Source: Actinomycetota bacterium (GTDB taxonomy: Bacteria > Actinomycetota > Actinomycetes > S36-B12 > GCA-2699445). Taken from it: DNA of 64,000 nucleotides. The position numbers and the translations under genes are program-made. Below, one piece after another: positions 36,048 to 44,727 of this stretch. The notes beneath the pieces were generated by a model. It was not told the origin of the DNA, did no database searches, and saw only the letters and a list, made by a program, of their open reading frames with translations. The stretch is from the NCBI GenBank assembly GCA_020438795.1, contig JAGQTY010000005.1, positions 1 to 64,000 on the forward strand, in the 5' to 3' direction. How positions within the stretch are numbered: the first letter of the stretch is position 1; every line of letters starts with the position of its first letter.

Positions 36048-36111
36048 CCACCGATGGTCTCACGTGCGCCCCCCACGATCCCCTGGGCAACGGATTCGCT
36101 TGCACCACAGA

Positions 36112-36154
36112 AAGCGGGACCCCGCTCGGACGTCGTCCGAGCGGGGTCCCGCTT
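36112..36154. terminator. Terminator, 20-bp perfect stem
   Basis: Bases 36112-36131 pair perfectly with 36135-36154 around a three-base loop. It sits after the oxygenase-like gene, ahead of the ABC-F gene on the same strand, and so should isolate the two transcripts. Confidence 0.88.
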
Positions 36155-36171
36155 GTTCAGTCTGCGTCGCC

Positions 36172-36978
36172 TCAGGCCTCGGAGTACTCCTCCTCCATCA
36201 CCCGCAGCGATCCGTCGCCGAAGCGCGGATCCTCGCCGCGGGCGGCCAGCGCCGCTGCGCGCGCCTGGCGCTTGCCCTCGGCCAGGGCTTCACCTGCGGC
36301 GATCTCCTCATCGGTCATCGGCAGGGAATCGACGCGCGCGCGGGGATTGCGCGCCTTCAGGTAGGCCTCGAGCTCGGGACCTGACTCCCAGGAGGTGATC
36401 AGGCAGTAGCGGGGCTCAGCGCCCTTGTGCCACACCGCGTGCCAGAGCCTCTGGGTGTCGATGACCGCCATGGTGCCCGCCGGCAGGGGCACGCGCGTCT
36501 CGGTGCTCGCGTCGTCCTTGTCCTCACGCAGGATCATCACCGAGTCCTGGTCGTCGGTGAGGTTGAAGAACCCCCGCACGATCCAGCCCGTCCCCGGGGG
36601 GTTGAGCCGGTTGTTGTCATCGCGGTGCATGTTGTATAGCGCCTCGCCATACTCGTTGGGCTGCAGCTCGATGATCCGGCAGCGCCCGACGTTGGCACCC
36701 GGCTCCATGGCGCGCCTGGTCAGGATGGGGGCCTTCTCCGTCTGGGAGTCGATCCACACGCCGTCCTTGTCGGTCTTGGGTGGATTGTGGTTCCAGAAGC
36801 CGTCGCACTCGATGTCGCCGTAGGCGCTGGCCAGGGGCGCGAAGCGCGTGTCGCCGGAGGACTTCCAGTCCACGTATTCGACGTCGAGCCACTCCTGGGG
36901 GTCGGCGGCCTGATCGTACTGATCGAGGACCACGTATCCGCTCTCCTCGAACATGTCCAACTTGTTGTATTCGCTCAT
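36172..36978 (-). CDS. 2-oxoglutarate/Fe(II)-oxygenase-like protein
   Basis: 268 residues, ATG start. Candidate iron ligands are His118 and Asp120 (NMHRDD, the HxD motif) and His180 (RLWHAVW), with Arg190 ten residues later as the likely 2-oxoglutarate anchor, all in a double-stranded beta-helix-like stretch (GFFNLTDDQDSVMILRED ... VPLPAGTMAVIDTQ). The C-terminal 60 residues are helical and Ala/Glu-rich. Substrate unknown: no partner gene is adjacent. The assignment rests on motif spacing alone; a cupin-type metal enzyme is the main alternative. Confidence 0.55.
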   Translation of the reverse strand: MSEYNKLDMFEESGYVVLDQYDQAADPQEWLDVEYVDWKSSGDTRFAPLASAYGDIECDGFWNHNPPKTDKDGVWIDSQTEKAPILTRRAMEPGANVGRCRIIELQPNEYGEALYNMHRDDNNRLNPPGTGWIVRGFFNLTDDQDSVMILREDKDDASTETRVPLPAGTMAVIDTQRLWHAVWHKGAEPRYCLITSWESGPELEAYLKARNPRARVDSLPMTDEEIAAGEALAEGKRQARAAALAARGEDPRFGDGSLRVMEEEYSEA

Positions 36979-37132
36979 GTGAATCCTTCACTGCACGGTT
37001 GGTCCGAGTATCACACTGAAACCGCTCACTAAACATGCCCCGGGCCAGCGTTTTGGCCGATGTCTGTGAAATGTCGCATCACCATGGTGCCGAAGGTCAC
37101 GACGCAGCAGTCCCCGCCCCCGCGTAGGCAGC

Positions 37133-37873
37133 TCAGGAACAGTCCTTGACCACAACGCGGCGCGCATCCACCACGGCGTCCTCGGAATAGAGCCCGACCC
37201 GACCGTGGGTATAGGGGTGCAGCGAGTCGTTGAGCCGCGCCACACCCTCGCCGTTGACCCGGATGACGGTGAGGGTGGCGCCCGAGCGCTTGACCTTGCG
37301 TTTCACCTGGAAGTCGACCCTGTCGCCGACACCGGCGCTGGGCTGCGCGGAGGTGTGCAGGAAGCGCTGGCCGCCCGGGTAGTCCGGGTGGCGCTGCCCG
37401 ATCTCCAGGCCGTTGGGCTTCACGATGCCGTAGGAGAAGCGCTCGTTGTCCACGTAGTCCCAGACCACCCAGCCGACCTCCCAGGGGTTGGCTGGTGATC
37501 CCGTCCGCAACTGTGACACGGTGCTGTAGACGAATCTGGACACTTGGCACCGGTGATCGAAGTCGGCAGCCGTGGTCACGAGCGCCGCATGGGTGACTCC
37601 CGCGTCATTCGCGGCGGCCGGCGCAAGGCGAAGCACTCCGGCGCCAGTGGTGACCTCGCCGTAGCCGGCGAAATTCACCTGCCACGGTCCGAACGAGTCG
37701 AGGTCGGTATGGCTACCAGCCTCGTAGTCGACAAAACGGTCATCGAGCACCCTAACCGCGGCTGTGGCATTGGTGGCATTGGTACCCATGACCAGAGCCG
37801 CCACGAGACCCAGGACGAATACTGCACTCGCCACGCCGTACGTGAGTCCCGCCCGACGCAATGCAGTCCCCAT
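37133..37873 (-). CDS. Secreted lectin/GH16-like beta-sandwich protein
   Basis: 246 residues from ATG 37873 (AGAGG upstream); frames further upstream would overlap the glycosyltransferase. An N-terminal membrane or signal helix (about 9-30) is followed by a concanavalin-like jelly roll (DDRFVDYEAGSHTDLDSFGP ... VGWVVWDYVDNERFSYGIVK ... LTVIRVNGEGVARLNDSLHP) like those in polysaccharide-binding or lyase-like actinobacterial proteins. No ExDxxE catalytic signature of family-16 hydrolases is seen, so binding is more likely than cleavage. Last gene of the exopolysaccharide operon, separated from the synthase gene by 91 bases. Confidence 0.7.
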   Translation of the reverse strand: MGTALRRAGLTYGVASAVFVLGLVAALVMGTNATNATAAVRVLDDRFVDYEAGSHTDLDSFGPWQVNFAGYGEVTTGAGVLRLAPAAANDAGVTHAALVTTAADFDHRCQVSRFVYSTVSQLRTGSPANPWEVGWVVWDYVDNERFSYGIVKPNGLEIGQRHPDYPGGQRFLHTSAQPSAGVGDRVDFQVKRKVKRSGATLTVIRVNGEGVARLNDSLHPYTHGRVGLYSEDAVVDARRVVVKDCS

Positions 37874-37964
37874 GCGCACCTCTTCCGCAACACCTGTCAC
37901 TAGAGGATCGGCAGGATCTCCGAATTCCTTGAACGGTCCTGATCCCACGCCGGCACTCCTGTCG

Positions 37965-39302
37965 TCACTCCGCCCGATCATCCTGGTATACCAGGGCGTC
38001 CTGCGCCGGCTCACTGCTGATCCGTTCGCGGGCGGTCTTGGCCCAGGTGGACCGTCCCGAGAGCCTGCGCCAGGTTCCCATGAAAACCACGGGCCACATG
38101 ATCCATGTGTAGACAACGTACGGCACGAAAACCAGCGCGATCCGTCCGACCCCGGCCCAGCCACGACCGCGTCCGGCGATGAGCACCCCGAAGATCACGG
38201 GTCCGAGGCTCAGTTGCACGAAGAAGGCGGTCAACCAACCATTGTCGAGGGGAAGGTAGGGGACCCCGAAGAAGACCCACAGGATGATCGCCACCAGCAA
38301 CGCTGTCCCAACGATCAGCTGCAGAATGGGCAGCACCAGCGTGAAGAGCGCATCGAGGCGCCGGAATCCGTAGAGATCCCTGGAGTACAGGTCCCGAACG
38401 TGGCCGAGCACCTGCAGGTTCCCCTGGAACCACCTGGTGCGTTGTCGCCAGAGCCTGGTCAGGCTGTTCAGTCCCTGCTGGGAGACGGTGGTGAAGAGCT
38501 CGTGCCGCCCCCACCAGCCGACCCGTAGCTCGCGGAGCCCGAGTTCCTGGTCCTCTGTCAGGAACTGGCCCCACGGTCCGTCCTCACCCTCGCCGTTACC
38601 GATGCTCTGCAGTGAGGACAGCCGGTTGAACTGGCCGTTCCCGCCCATGAAGGCCGTGTTCAGCCGGGAACGCCCCGCCTGGAACAGGCCACCGAAGATC
38701 TCGAACTCCAGTCCCTGCATCCACGTGAGATAGGACTCCTGGTTGTAGATGTGCACCATGCACTGGACGCCGCCGACCTCAGGCTCGTCGAAATGGCGAG
38801 CGACGAACGCCGGCGCCTGCGCGGCCAGCCTGCCGTCGGCGTCAACGATTCCGATGATGACGTGGTCGGTGTCGAACCCCGAGTGTTCGGGGCGTGTCAT
38901 CACCTGGGTGAGGATTCGGTGGTACGCGGCATTCAGGGCCGCTGCCTTGCCTGTCCGTGCGTCGGGGGGCACCCGGGTCAGCACTTCGAGGTCGGGTCCG
39001 GCCAGCCCCTCCAGAATCGCGCCGGTGCTGTCGTCGGATCCGTCATTGATGACCAGGATCACCTTGTGAGTGGCCTGGACGGCACGCAGCCGGGCCACGC
39101 TGTCGGCGATCGTCACCTCCTCGTTCAGGGCAGGGACCAGGAACACCCAGAGGTAGTCCTCTTCCCGGCCCACGGGCCGCCTGCGCCAGGTCCGGAAGTA
39201 GCCGTAGCCGGCGAAGAACATCACGATCGTCCACACGTAGCCGATCACGATCGCACAGAACGATACCCAGTACAGCAGGAACAGGAGCCAGCTCAGCATC
39301 AT
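37965..39302 (-). CDS. Processive family-2 glycosyltransferase (exopolysaccharide synthase)
   Basis: 445 residues from ATG 39302, in an ATGA overlap with the BcsB-like gene. Two N-terminal helices precede the GT-A domain with UDP-binding Asp87 (VINDGSDDS), the D154-A-D156 metal motif, TED (249-251) as the catalytic base and QRTRW (287-291), the complete set of processive beta-glycan synthases such as BcsA, HAS and PgaC. Four or so C-terminal helices form the translocation channel. No PilZ domain follows, so control by cyclic di-GMP through PilZ is not evident. It should polymerise a UDP-sugar and extrude the chain. Confidence 0.9.
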   Translation of the reverse strand: MMLSWLLFLLYWVSFCAIVIGYVWTIVMFFAGYGYFRTWRRRPVGREEDYLWVFLVPALNEEVTIADSVARLRAVQATHKVILVINDGSDDSTGAILEGLAGPDLEVLTRVPPDARTGKAAALNAAYHRILTQVMTRPEHSGFDTDHVIIGIVDADGRLAAQAPAFVARHFDEPEVGGVQCMVHIYNQESYLTWMQGLEFEIFGGLFQAGRSRLNTAFMGGNGQFNRLSSLQSIGNGEGEDGPWGQFLTEDQELGLRELRVGWWGRHELFTTVSQQGLNSLTRLWRQRTRWFQGNLQVLGHVRDLYSRDLYGFRRLDALFTLVLPILQLIVGTALLVAIILWVFFGVPYLPLDNGWLTAFFVQLSLGPVIFGVLIAGRGRGWAGVGRIALVFVPYVVYTWIMWPVVFMGTWRRLSGRSTWAKTARERISSEPAQDALVYQDDRAE

Positions 39303-41146
39303 GAATCGCCCGAGGGCCGGCGCCAGAGCCAGATGATCAGGGCAACCACGCAGACGATCACCAGCACGACTCCGACGATCAGTTGCCACTGGGTCTGGGA
39401 CGGCCCGGGGGGAGGCTTCACCGTCACCTCGATCGGCTCTCCGGCGCTGAACTGCACGTAAGCGGAGCCGTTCAGGTTCAGCCACTGCTGCGGCCGCTCC
39501 TGGGCGAAGAGAGCCAGCGAGTCCTGCTGCCGGGCAGTGCTATCCGAACCTCCCAGCATGACCAGATCGGCACCGCCGGACTCGAAACCCTGCAGCACAC
39601 CGTACGGCTCGGACAGGCGGGCCTGGAAGTCCGGCATGTCGTCGGAGGTGACCTGGGTGTTCTCGGTGCCGTTCACCGGCGCCTGCAAGGTGCTGGCCAG
39701 CGCTTCGTCGGCACCCACGATCAGCCCGGAAGTCGCGCCGTCCGGGGGTTCGCCGCCCTCGATCCGGTAGCTGACCTGCTGGGCGTTGGCACTCTGCAGG
39801 GATGCCACGAGCCCGCCGGCCTGAGCCAGGGTGCCGGAACCCACGAGCCACGTCGGTACCTCTGCCGCCAGCACCTGGGGAAAGCGCTCAAAGCCTGGGG
39901 CCAGGCTCTGCCCAGCCGCGCCCGTCACGGCGCTGAGCTCCGGGTCGGCGGTGAATTCGGCCTCGAGGCCCCGCGGATAGCACTTGCCTCCCGGTGGTAC
40001 GTAGCTCATGGCGATCTCGAGGGTGTTGTCGCGGGCCATCAGCTCCGTCGGCACCTTGAAGGGCAGATTCATACCGGTGGAGCCGGTCATGTTGGCGGAG
40101 CTGACGATGTTGCCGTTCCAGAGCAGGTCCACCCTGCCCTGTCCACCGTCGGGCAACGGCGTGATCCGCCCCGCGATCACACCGCTGAGCTGCTCGATCG
40201 GATGCCCGAACATCGATTGGTTGATGAGCACCTGCGAACTGACCCGGCCAAGGCCCTTGAGGCGCACGGGTTGCATCCCGAGCGCGCTCAGCTGCTGCTG
40301 GCCCTCGAGCTCGGAGAAGTCGATCGCACTGGAGACATCCTCCGCCGAGTCGGCGTCGATGATCGCGGTGTTGGGGTCGCCGAGTGCGACGGCAGCCCGC
40401 AGAAGTGCCTGCCCGTCCCCGCTGACGACCAGTTCCCCCTGACGCAGCTCCAGCTTGTTGGTGCTACTCGTGTTCTCCTCCAGCACCACCCGGCGCTGAA
40501 GCGGGTCGGAGCCGGCTCGGGATGTCGCCGGTCCGCCGGACTCCTCGCTCAGAGCGACCGTGGTGGGTGTCGGGAACGCATGTGCCAGCGCCGAGACGGC
40601 GGTGAGCGCCGCCGAACCCAGGCTGTCCGAACTGTCCTGCGGCACGACCACTGTGTAGCTCTCGACTCCCTTGCTGAGGAACTCCGCGATCGTCGAGGGA
40701 GGCTGTGCAGAGGTGTCGACATTGAATGCGGCACGTCTCAGCGTCGCCTGCGCGGTGTCGTCAGCGAAACAGTCCTCCTGCGAGCGCAGGGCGACTGCCA
40801 TGCTCAGCTCGATGCTGCCGTCGGCCCCGACGTCCGATGGCCTGAGAGCAACGTCGATCCGTCCCCCCGTGCGAGCATCCACCTGCGCGCCCCTGCGTCC
40901 ACCGACCACGAGGTTGATCACCCCGTCGTAGTTGTAGGTGGACTCGATCGTGCCGGTGATGCTCCTCGGCGTTGCACCTGCTGGGACCGGGATGTAGACA
41001 GTGGCCTGGCCGTTCGCCCCTTGGATCGACAGCCCGTAGGGCAGGCTCAGGGACTGCGTCACAGTGTCGGCGCCCAGGCTCGGCGCAGCCGCGAACATGA
41101 CCCCGCCGAGCAGGGCCAGGACCACGGCGCGCACTGCGAGCCTCAC
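39299..41146 (-). CDS. BcsB-like exported protein
   Basis: 615 residues, GTG start overlapping the upstream stop by four bases. Signal peptide (about 1-25), a large extracytoplasmic beta-rich region with jelly-roll-like units (ATVYIPVPAGATPRSITGTI; RVDLLWNGNIVSSANMTG; MSYVPPGGKCYPRG) and a C-terminal membrane helix (LIVGVVLVIVCVVALIIWLW). This is the layout of BcsB, the partner of the cellulose synthase BcsA that guides the nascent chain. It is followed directly by the synthase gene. Proteins of this kind without BcsC fit a single-membrane envelope. Confidence 0.75.
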   Translation of the reverse strand: MRLAVRAVVLALLGGVMFAAAPSLGADTVTQSLSLPYGLSIQGANGQATVYIPVPAGATPRSITGTIESTYNYDGVINLVVGGRRGAQVDARTGGRIDVALRPSDVGADGSIELSMAVALRSQEDCFADDTAQATLRRAAFNVDTSAQPPSTIAEFLSKGVESYTVVVPQDSSDSLGSAALTAVSALAHAFPTPTTVALSEESGGPATSRAGSDPLQRRVVLEENTSSTNKLELRQGELVVSGDGQALLRAAVALGDPNTAIIDADSAEDVSSAIDFSELEGQQQLSALGMQPVRLKGLGRVSSQVLINQSMFGHPIEQLSGVIAGRITPLPDGGQGRVDLLWNGNIVSSANMTGSTGMNLPFKVPTELMARDNTLEIAMSYVPPGGKCYPRGLEAEFTADPELSAVTGAAGQSLAPGFERFPQVLAAEVPTWLVGSGTLAQAGGLVASLQSANAQQVSYRIEGGEPPDGATSGLIVGADEALASTLQAPVNGTENTQVTSDDMPDFQARLSEPYGVLQGFESGGADLVMLGGSDSTARQQDSLALFAQERPQQWLNLNGSAYVQFSAGEPIEVTVKPPPGPSQTQWQLIVGVVLVIVCVVALIIWLWRRPSGDS

Positions 41147-42735
41147 GGCGCATCATCCTCTCCTGACGCCAGGGGTCCGCGCCGCGTGGCGTCGTCCATG
41201 GCTGCCCTGGCAGTTTCGAGGGTGTCCCTCAACGACCCTGGAGTGAGGGTCGAAACGAGCTCGTGCCACATCTGCGAGACCGGCGGCGGATCGCTCATCC
41301 GCCTGGCCTGCCGCAACGCATGCCAGGCATCCTCAGGACTTATCACCGTGTTACGGCGGTGCTGCGGCGGCTCCTGGGCGTCGGAGAACCGGTGGTAGGC
41401 GACCTCCAGCCTGTCCTTCAGCGATTCCGGCTCATCGAACCATTCACCCTGTTCGGGCGGCAGCCAGCCCTCGGGGCGCAGGTATGACCCGGCCCTGACG
41501 TAGCGCCCGTATCCGGCCGCCTCCAGCACAGCTGTCCGGGAGTACCCGGGCCCGAACGGGATCGGCGGTGGCCCCAGCCGGGCCAGGTGAGCCAGGCTCT
41601 GCCCGATCCGTAGCGAAGCCTTGCCATCGCCGTAGGGGTTGGGCGAATCAGCCATCCTGAGGTAGGCGGCCGGGTCGGTGAGCAGGTTGACTATGTTCTT
41701 CCGGATGACGTCACGGTCCGTCCCGACCAGCAGCAGGGTGCCGGCATCGACGCCCTCCTTGCGCTCGGTCTCCTCCCGGCAGACCAGGACCGGCACGTCG
41801 AAGGAGGGCGCCTCCTCCTGGATACCCCCGGAATCGGTGACCACCAGATCGGCCCGCTTCAGCAGATGCGCGAACGGCACATAGTCCAACGGCTCGGTGA
41901 GGGTGACGTTGGGGATGTCACGAAGTGCTGGCTGCAGGCTCTCCCGCACCTTCGGATTGGGATGCATCGGCACCACGAAATTGACATCGCCCAGTTCCAG
42001 CGCTGCAGCAGCAACTCCGGCAGCGACCCCATCCAGGCCAGCGCCCCAGCTCTCACGTCGGTGAGCAGTGACGACCACCAGCTTCCGGGACGCGTCCATC
42101 ATCTCGACGATTCGCTCATCCTCGAACACGGCCGGTTGGGCGGTGGCCCACATGAGTGCGTCGATGCCCGTGTTCCCCGTTATCAGCGTCCGCTTCTCGG
42201 AGATGGCCTCCCGGATGAGGTTCCCGAGATTCGTGGTCGTCGGCGCATAGTGCATCGCGGCGATCCGGCCGATAATCTGCCGGTTCAGCTCCTCCGGCCA
42301 GGGCTGCCACCAGTCCCGCGTGCGCAGTCCGGCCTCGACGTGCATCACGGGGATCTGATGTGCCATTGCGGCGACCGCTCCGGCCATCGCGCTCGACGTG
42401 TCACCGTGCACCATCACCGCGGCGGTGAACGGGAGCCCGGTCGTGGGATCGTCGGACTTCAGCGAGGTGAGCACCTGCGAGGTTCCCTCCATCACCGCGA
42501 TGATCAGCTCGGACAGGTCGGACCCCCGCCGGTGAAGCTCCAGTTCCGCATCGATCGTGATCCCCGCCTGGGCGAACAGGGGCGCCACCAGATCTCTGTG
42601 CTGTCCCGTAGCAAGCACGAAGGGAGCCACGAAGGGGCGGCGCTGGAGTTCGTGGATCACGGGGATCATCTTGATCGCCTCGGGTCGAGTGCCGACGATC
42701 GTGACGACTCTGCTGACGGGAGGGTTCGACTCCAT
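41143..42735 (-). CDS. UDP-N-acetylglucosamine 2-epimerase with C-terminal extension
   Basis: 530 residues, ATG start. Non-hydrolysing epimerase signatures are complete: GTRPEAIKM, MVHGDTSS, HVEAGLR, VTAHRRESWG, and TDSGGIQEEAP. The enzyme interconverts UDP-GlcNAc and UDP-ManNAc in the cytoplasm. Usual length is 370-390 residues; here about 140 residues follow the last motif (from about 390), polar and without an identified fold. It is the first gene of the operon and overlaps the BcsB-like gene, which points to ManNAc or a derivative as precursor of the exported polymer. Confidence 0.92.
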   Translation of the reverse strand: MESNPPVSRVVTIVGTRPEAIKMIPVIHELQRRPFVAPFVLATGQHRDLVAPLFAQAGITIDAELELHRRGSDLSELIIAVMEGTSQVLTSLKSDDPTTGLPFTAAVMVHGDTSSAMAGAVAAMAHQIPVMHVEAGLRTRDWWQPWPEELNRQIIGRIAAMHYAPTTTNLGNLIREAISEKRTLITGNTGIDALMWATAQPAVFEDERIVEMMDASRKLVVVTAHRRESWGAGLDGVAAGVAAAALELGDVNFVVPMHPNPKVRESLQPALRDIPNVTLTEPLDYVPFAHLLKRADLVVTDSGGIQEEAPSFDVPVLVCREETERKEGVDAGTLLLVGTDRDVIRKNIVNLLTDPAAYLRMADSPNPYGDGKASLRIGQSLAHLARLGPPPIPFGPGYSRTAVLEAAGYGRYVRAGSYLRPEGWLPPEQGEWFDEPESLKDRLEVAYHRFSDAQEPPQHRRNTVISPEDAWHALRQARRMSDPPPVSQMWHELVSTLTPGSLRDTLETARAAMDDATRRGPLASGEDDAP

Positions 42736-42991
42736 GGCAGCACCCTATCCAGGTTGCTCATCCGAAGCCTGTTCGCTGATCGGTCACCCGGCGCACCCAC
42801 CTGCGACGAGCCGCCCGAATCGCCGTCATCGCAGTACCCTGCACCGGTTCGGCTCGCCCGTCGCCGGCCAGCCGAGCGGTTGAGCGCGTCCGTCCACCAC
42901 GCTTGTTAGAGTTGGGAGACCCAGGCACAGGGGGATCACAGGATCGGGGCCAGTGATCAGGAATGACCGGACGGCTTGTGGCAGCAGACCG

Positions 42992-43924
42992 ATGGGGAAG
43001 TGGATGACCAGCTCGCAGCGCCTCAAACGACTGGCGCGCCAGGGCAAGCAGCGCACCAGGAAGCTCGTGCGCAGGAACAGGCGGCGGCTGCGCCGGTTCC
43101 GGGCGCGGCACTTCTCCGCAACGCCGCAAGCACCCGAGCAACCCACTGCCCGGGTGCGCACCCGCAGGCGTGCGGATCTGGAGCCGGTGGTCGAGACCGC
43201 TGACGATCTGGACTACGTGGGCTACTGGGAGGACCGGTACTCGAGCGGCGGGACGTCAGGCGTGGGTAGCTACGGTAAACAGGGGGCCTACAAGGCGGCC
43301 GTGGTCAATGCTTTCATCGAGGCCAACGAGGTCGGCGACGTCATGGAGTTCGGATGCGGGGACAGCGCACAGTTGTCCGAGTACCACCTGGGGGAGTACC
43401 TGGGACTGGACGTCTCCGCGGCCGCCATCGAGAAGTGCCGCGAACGCTTCGGTGACGATCCGCGCAAACACTTCCAGCTCTACCGTCCGGGCGACGGGGC
43501 CACGTTGCCCCAGGCCGACATGACCATGACCCTCGAAGTGCTGATGCACATCACGGTGGAGCAGGACTACGTCCGCACCGTGGCGGATCTGCTCGGTTCC
43601 GCGCGGCGGTATGTCGTGATCTTCAACCCCCTCTGGCCGCTGCTGGACTACCGGCGCGGGTCCACGGAACGACACCACGACATCCTCGCCGAGCTGGAAC
43701 GGTATCGCGAGGAGTTCCACATCAGCGAACCACTGTTCTCCCCGCGGATGAACCGCAAGCGTCGCGAGCGGGGCAGGATCGGAATGTTCGCCTCCGACTT
43801 CGTCTTCCTCGCCCGCCGCAGCACGACCGACGGCATCACCCTGCCACCGATCGACCCCAACGAATGGTCCCAGGCCTACGACCAGGCGCACACACCGCAG
43901 GCAGCGCCCAGCGCATCGGCCTGA
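42992..43924 (+). CDS. Class I SAM-dependent methyltransferase
   Basis: About 310 residues; the start is uncertain (GTG 42953, ATG 42992 or ATG 43004 all in frame). A highly basic N-terminal stretch (RRNRRRLRRFRARHF) precedes a methyltransferase domain with motif I VMEFGCGDSAQLSEY and motif II LGLDVSAAAIEKC. It resembles cell-envelope polysaccharide or lipid methyltransferases encoded near sugar operons. It is divergent from the epimerase operon, 256 bases away, and may modify the same polymer; that is inference. The basic N-terminus could bind a membrane or nucleic acid. Confidence 0.75.
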   Translation: MGKWMTSSQRLKRLARQGKQRTRKLVRRNRRRLRRFRARHFSATPQAPEQPTARVRTRRRADLEPVVETADDLDYVGYWEDRYSSGGTSGVGSYGKQGAYKAAVVNAFIEANEVGDVMEFGCGDSAQLSEYHLGEYLGLDVSAAAIEKCRERFGDDPRKHFQLYRPGDGATLPQADMTMTLEVLMHITVEQDYVRTVADLLGSARRYVVIFNPLWPLLDYRRGSTERHHDILAELERYREEFHISEPLFSPRMNRKRRERGRIGMFASDFVFLARRSTTDGITLPPIDPNEWSQAYDQAHTPQAAPSASA

Positions 43925-43933
43925 GCGAACGAC

Positions 43934-44590
43934 TCAGGCAGGTCGGACGAGCTCGGCAAGTGAGTACAGCTGGGACGGCTGGTCGAAGCTGAGGTCCGCA
44001 CCCGCGGCGCTGAGCTCTGCGTGAGCGCCGAAACCCCAGGTGACTGCCACGGTTCTCAGCCCATTGGCGCGACCGGCGCGGATATCGATCTCGCGGTCCC
44101 CGATCATGTACGCCGTCTCGGGCCGCACCAGCCCCTGCGCCAGCAGCCCGGCGAGCTGGGTGGTCTTGCTGATGCCGACATCGGCGCCGCTCACGAAATC
44201 GAAGTACGGGTCGAGCTCGAACAGGGTCACGATCCTGCTGGCGAAATCCTCGCGCTTCGATGTGCATACTCCCATGCGGATCCCGGCATCCCACAGGCGG
44301 CGCAGCGACTCGGCAATGCCGCCGTAAAGGCGGTTCTCCCCATACCCCAGCTCGCCGTAGCGATCCCGGTACGCCGCGACGCAGTCCCGGATCTGCGGCC
44401 CCGGCGCTGCTGTCAGCTCCGCGAAGATCTCGTCGAGGGGCTCCCCGATGAAGCGGTGCAAGGTGGACTCATCGCGTGGCGCGAAACCCTGCTGCACGAG
44501 CGCGTGGTTGATGCTCCTGGCGATCCCTGAGGAGTTGTCCGAGAGTGTCCCGTCAAGATCGAACACAAGATCGACCGGACCCGCAGTCAT
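43934..44590 (-). CDS. HAD-family phosphatase (phosphoglycolate-phosphatase-like)
   Basis: 218 residues from ATG 44590 with GGAGGG upstream (ATG 44617 would add nine residues). HAD motif I VFDLDGTLSDN, motif II GVCTSKRED, motif III and IV K130-region KTTQLAGLL and MIGDREIDIRAG are complete, with a helical cap between I and II. It dephosphorylates a small metabolite in the cytoplasm; phosphoglycolate or a sugar phosphate is likely. Its stop is nine bases from the stop of the convergent methyltransferase. Confidence 0.9.
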   Translation of the reverse strand: MTAGPVDLVFDLDGTLSDNSSGIARSINHALVQQGFAPRDESTLHRFIGEPLDEIFAELTAAPGPQIRDCVAAYRDRYGELGYGENRLYGGIAESLRRLWDAGIRMGVCTSKREDFASRIVTLFELDPYFDFVSGADVGISKTTQLAGLLAQGLVRPETAYMIGDREIDIRAGRANGLRTVAVTWGFGAHAELSAAGADLSFDQPSQLYSLAELVRPA

Positions 44591-44727
44591 GGCACCCTCC
44601 ACGGACCATCCTGACATCCGCGCCAGCCGGCGCCTGCTGTGGGCGCTGCCTCCGAACGAGTGGTTCGACGGGTGGGCCGACCCGGGACTGAGTAACTTTT
44701 GGGCATTCCGATCTCAGTGGAGCTGCC

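Noticed and set aside
37965..39302. Cellulose synthase BcsA
   Set aside because: The catalytic motifs are shared by hyaluronan and poly-GlcNAc synthases; no PilZ and the linked epimerase argue against naming it cellulose synthase.
39383..41398. 671-codon plus-strand frame opposite the BcsB-like gene
   Set aside because: Antisense artefact; the minus strand has overlapping starts, a signal peptide and a membrane helix.
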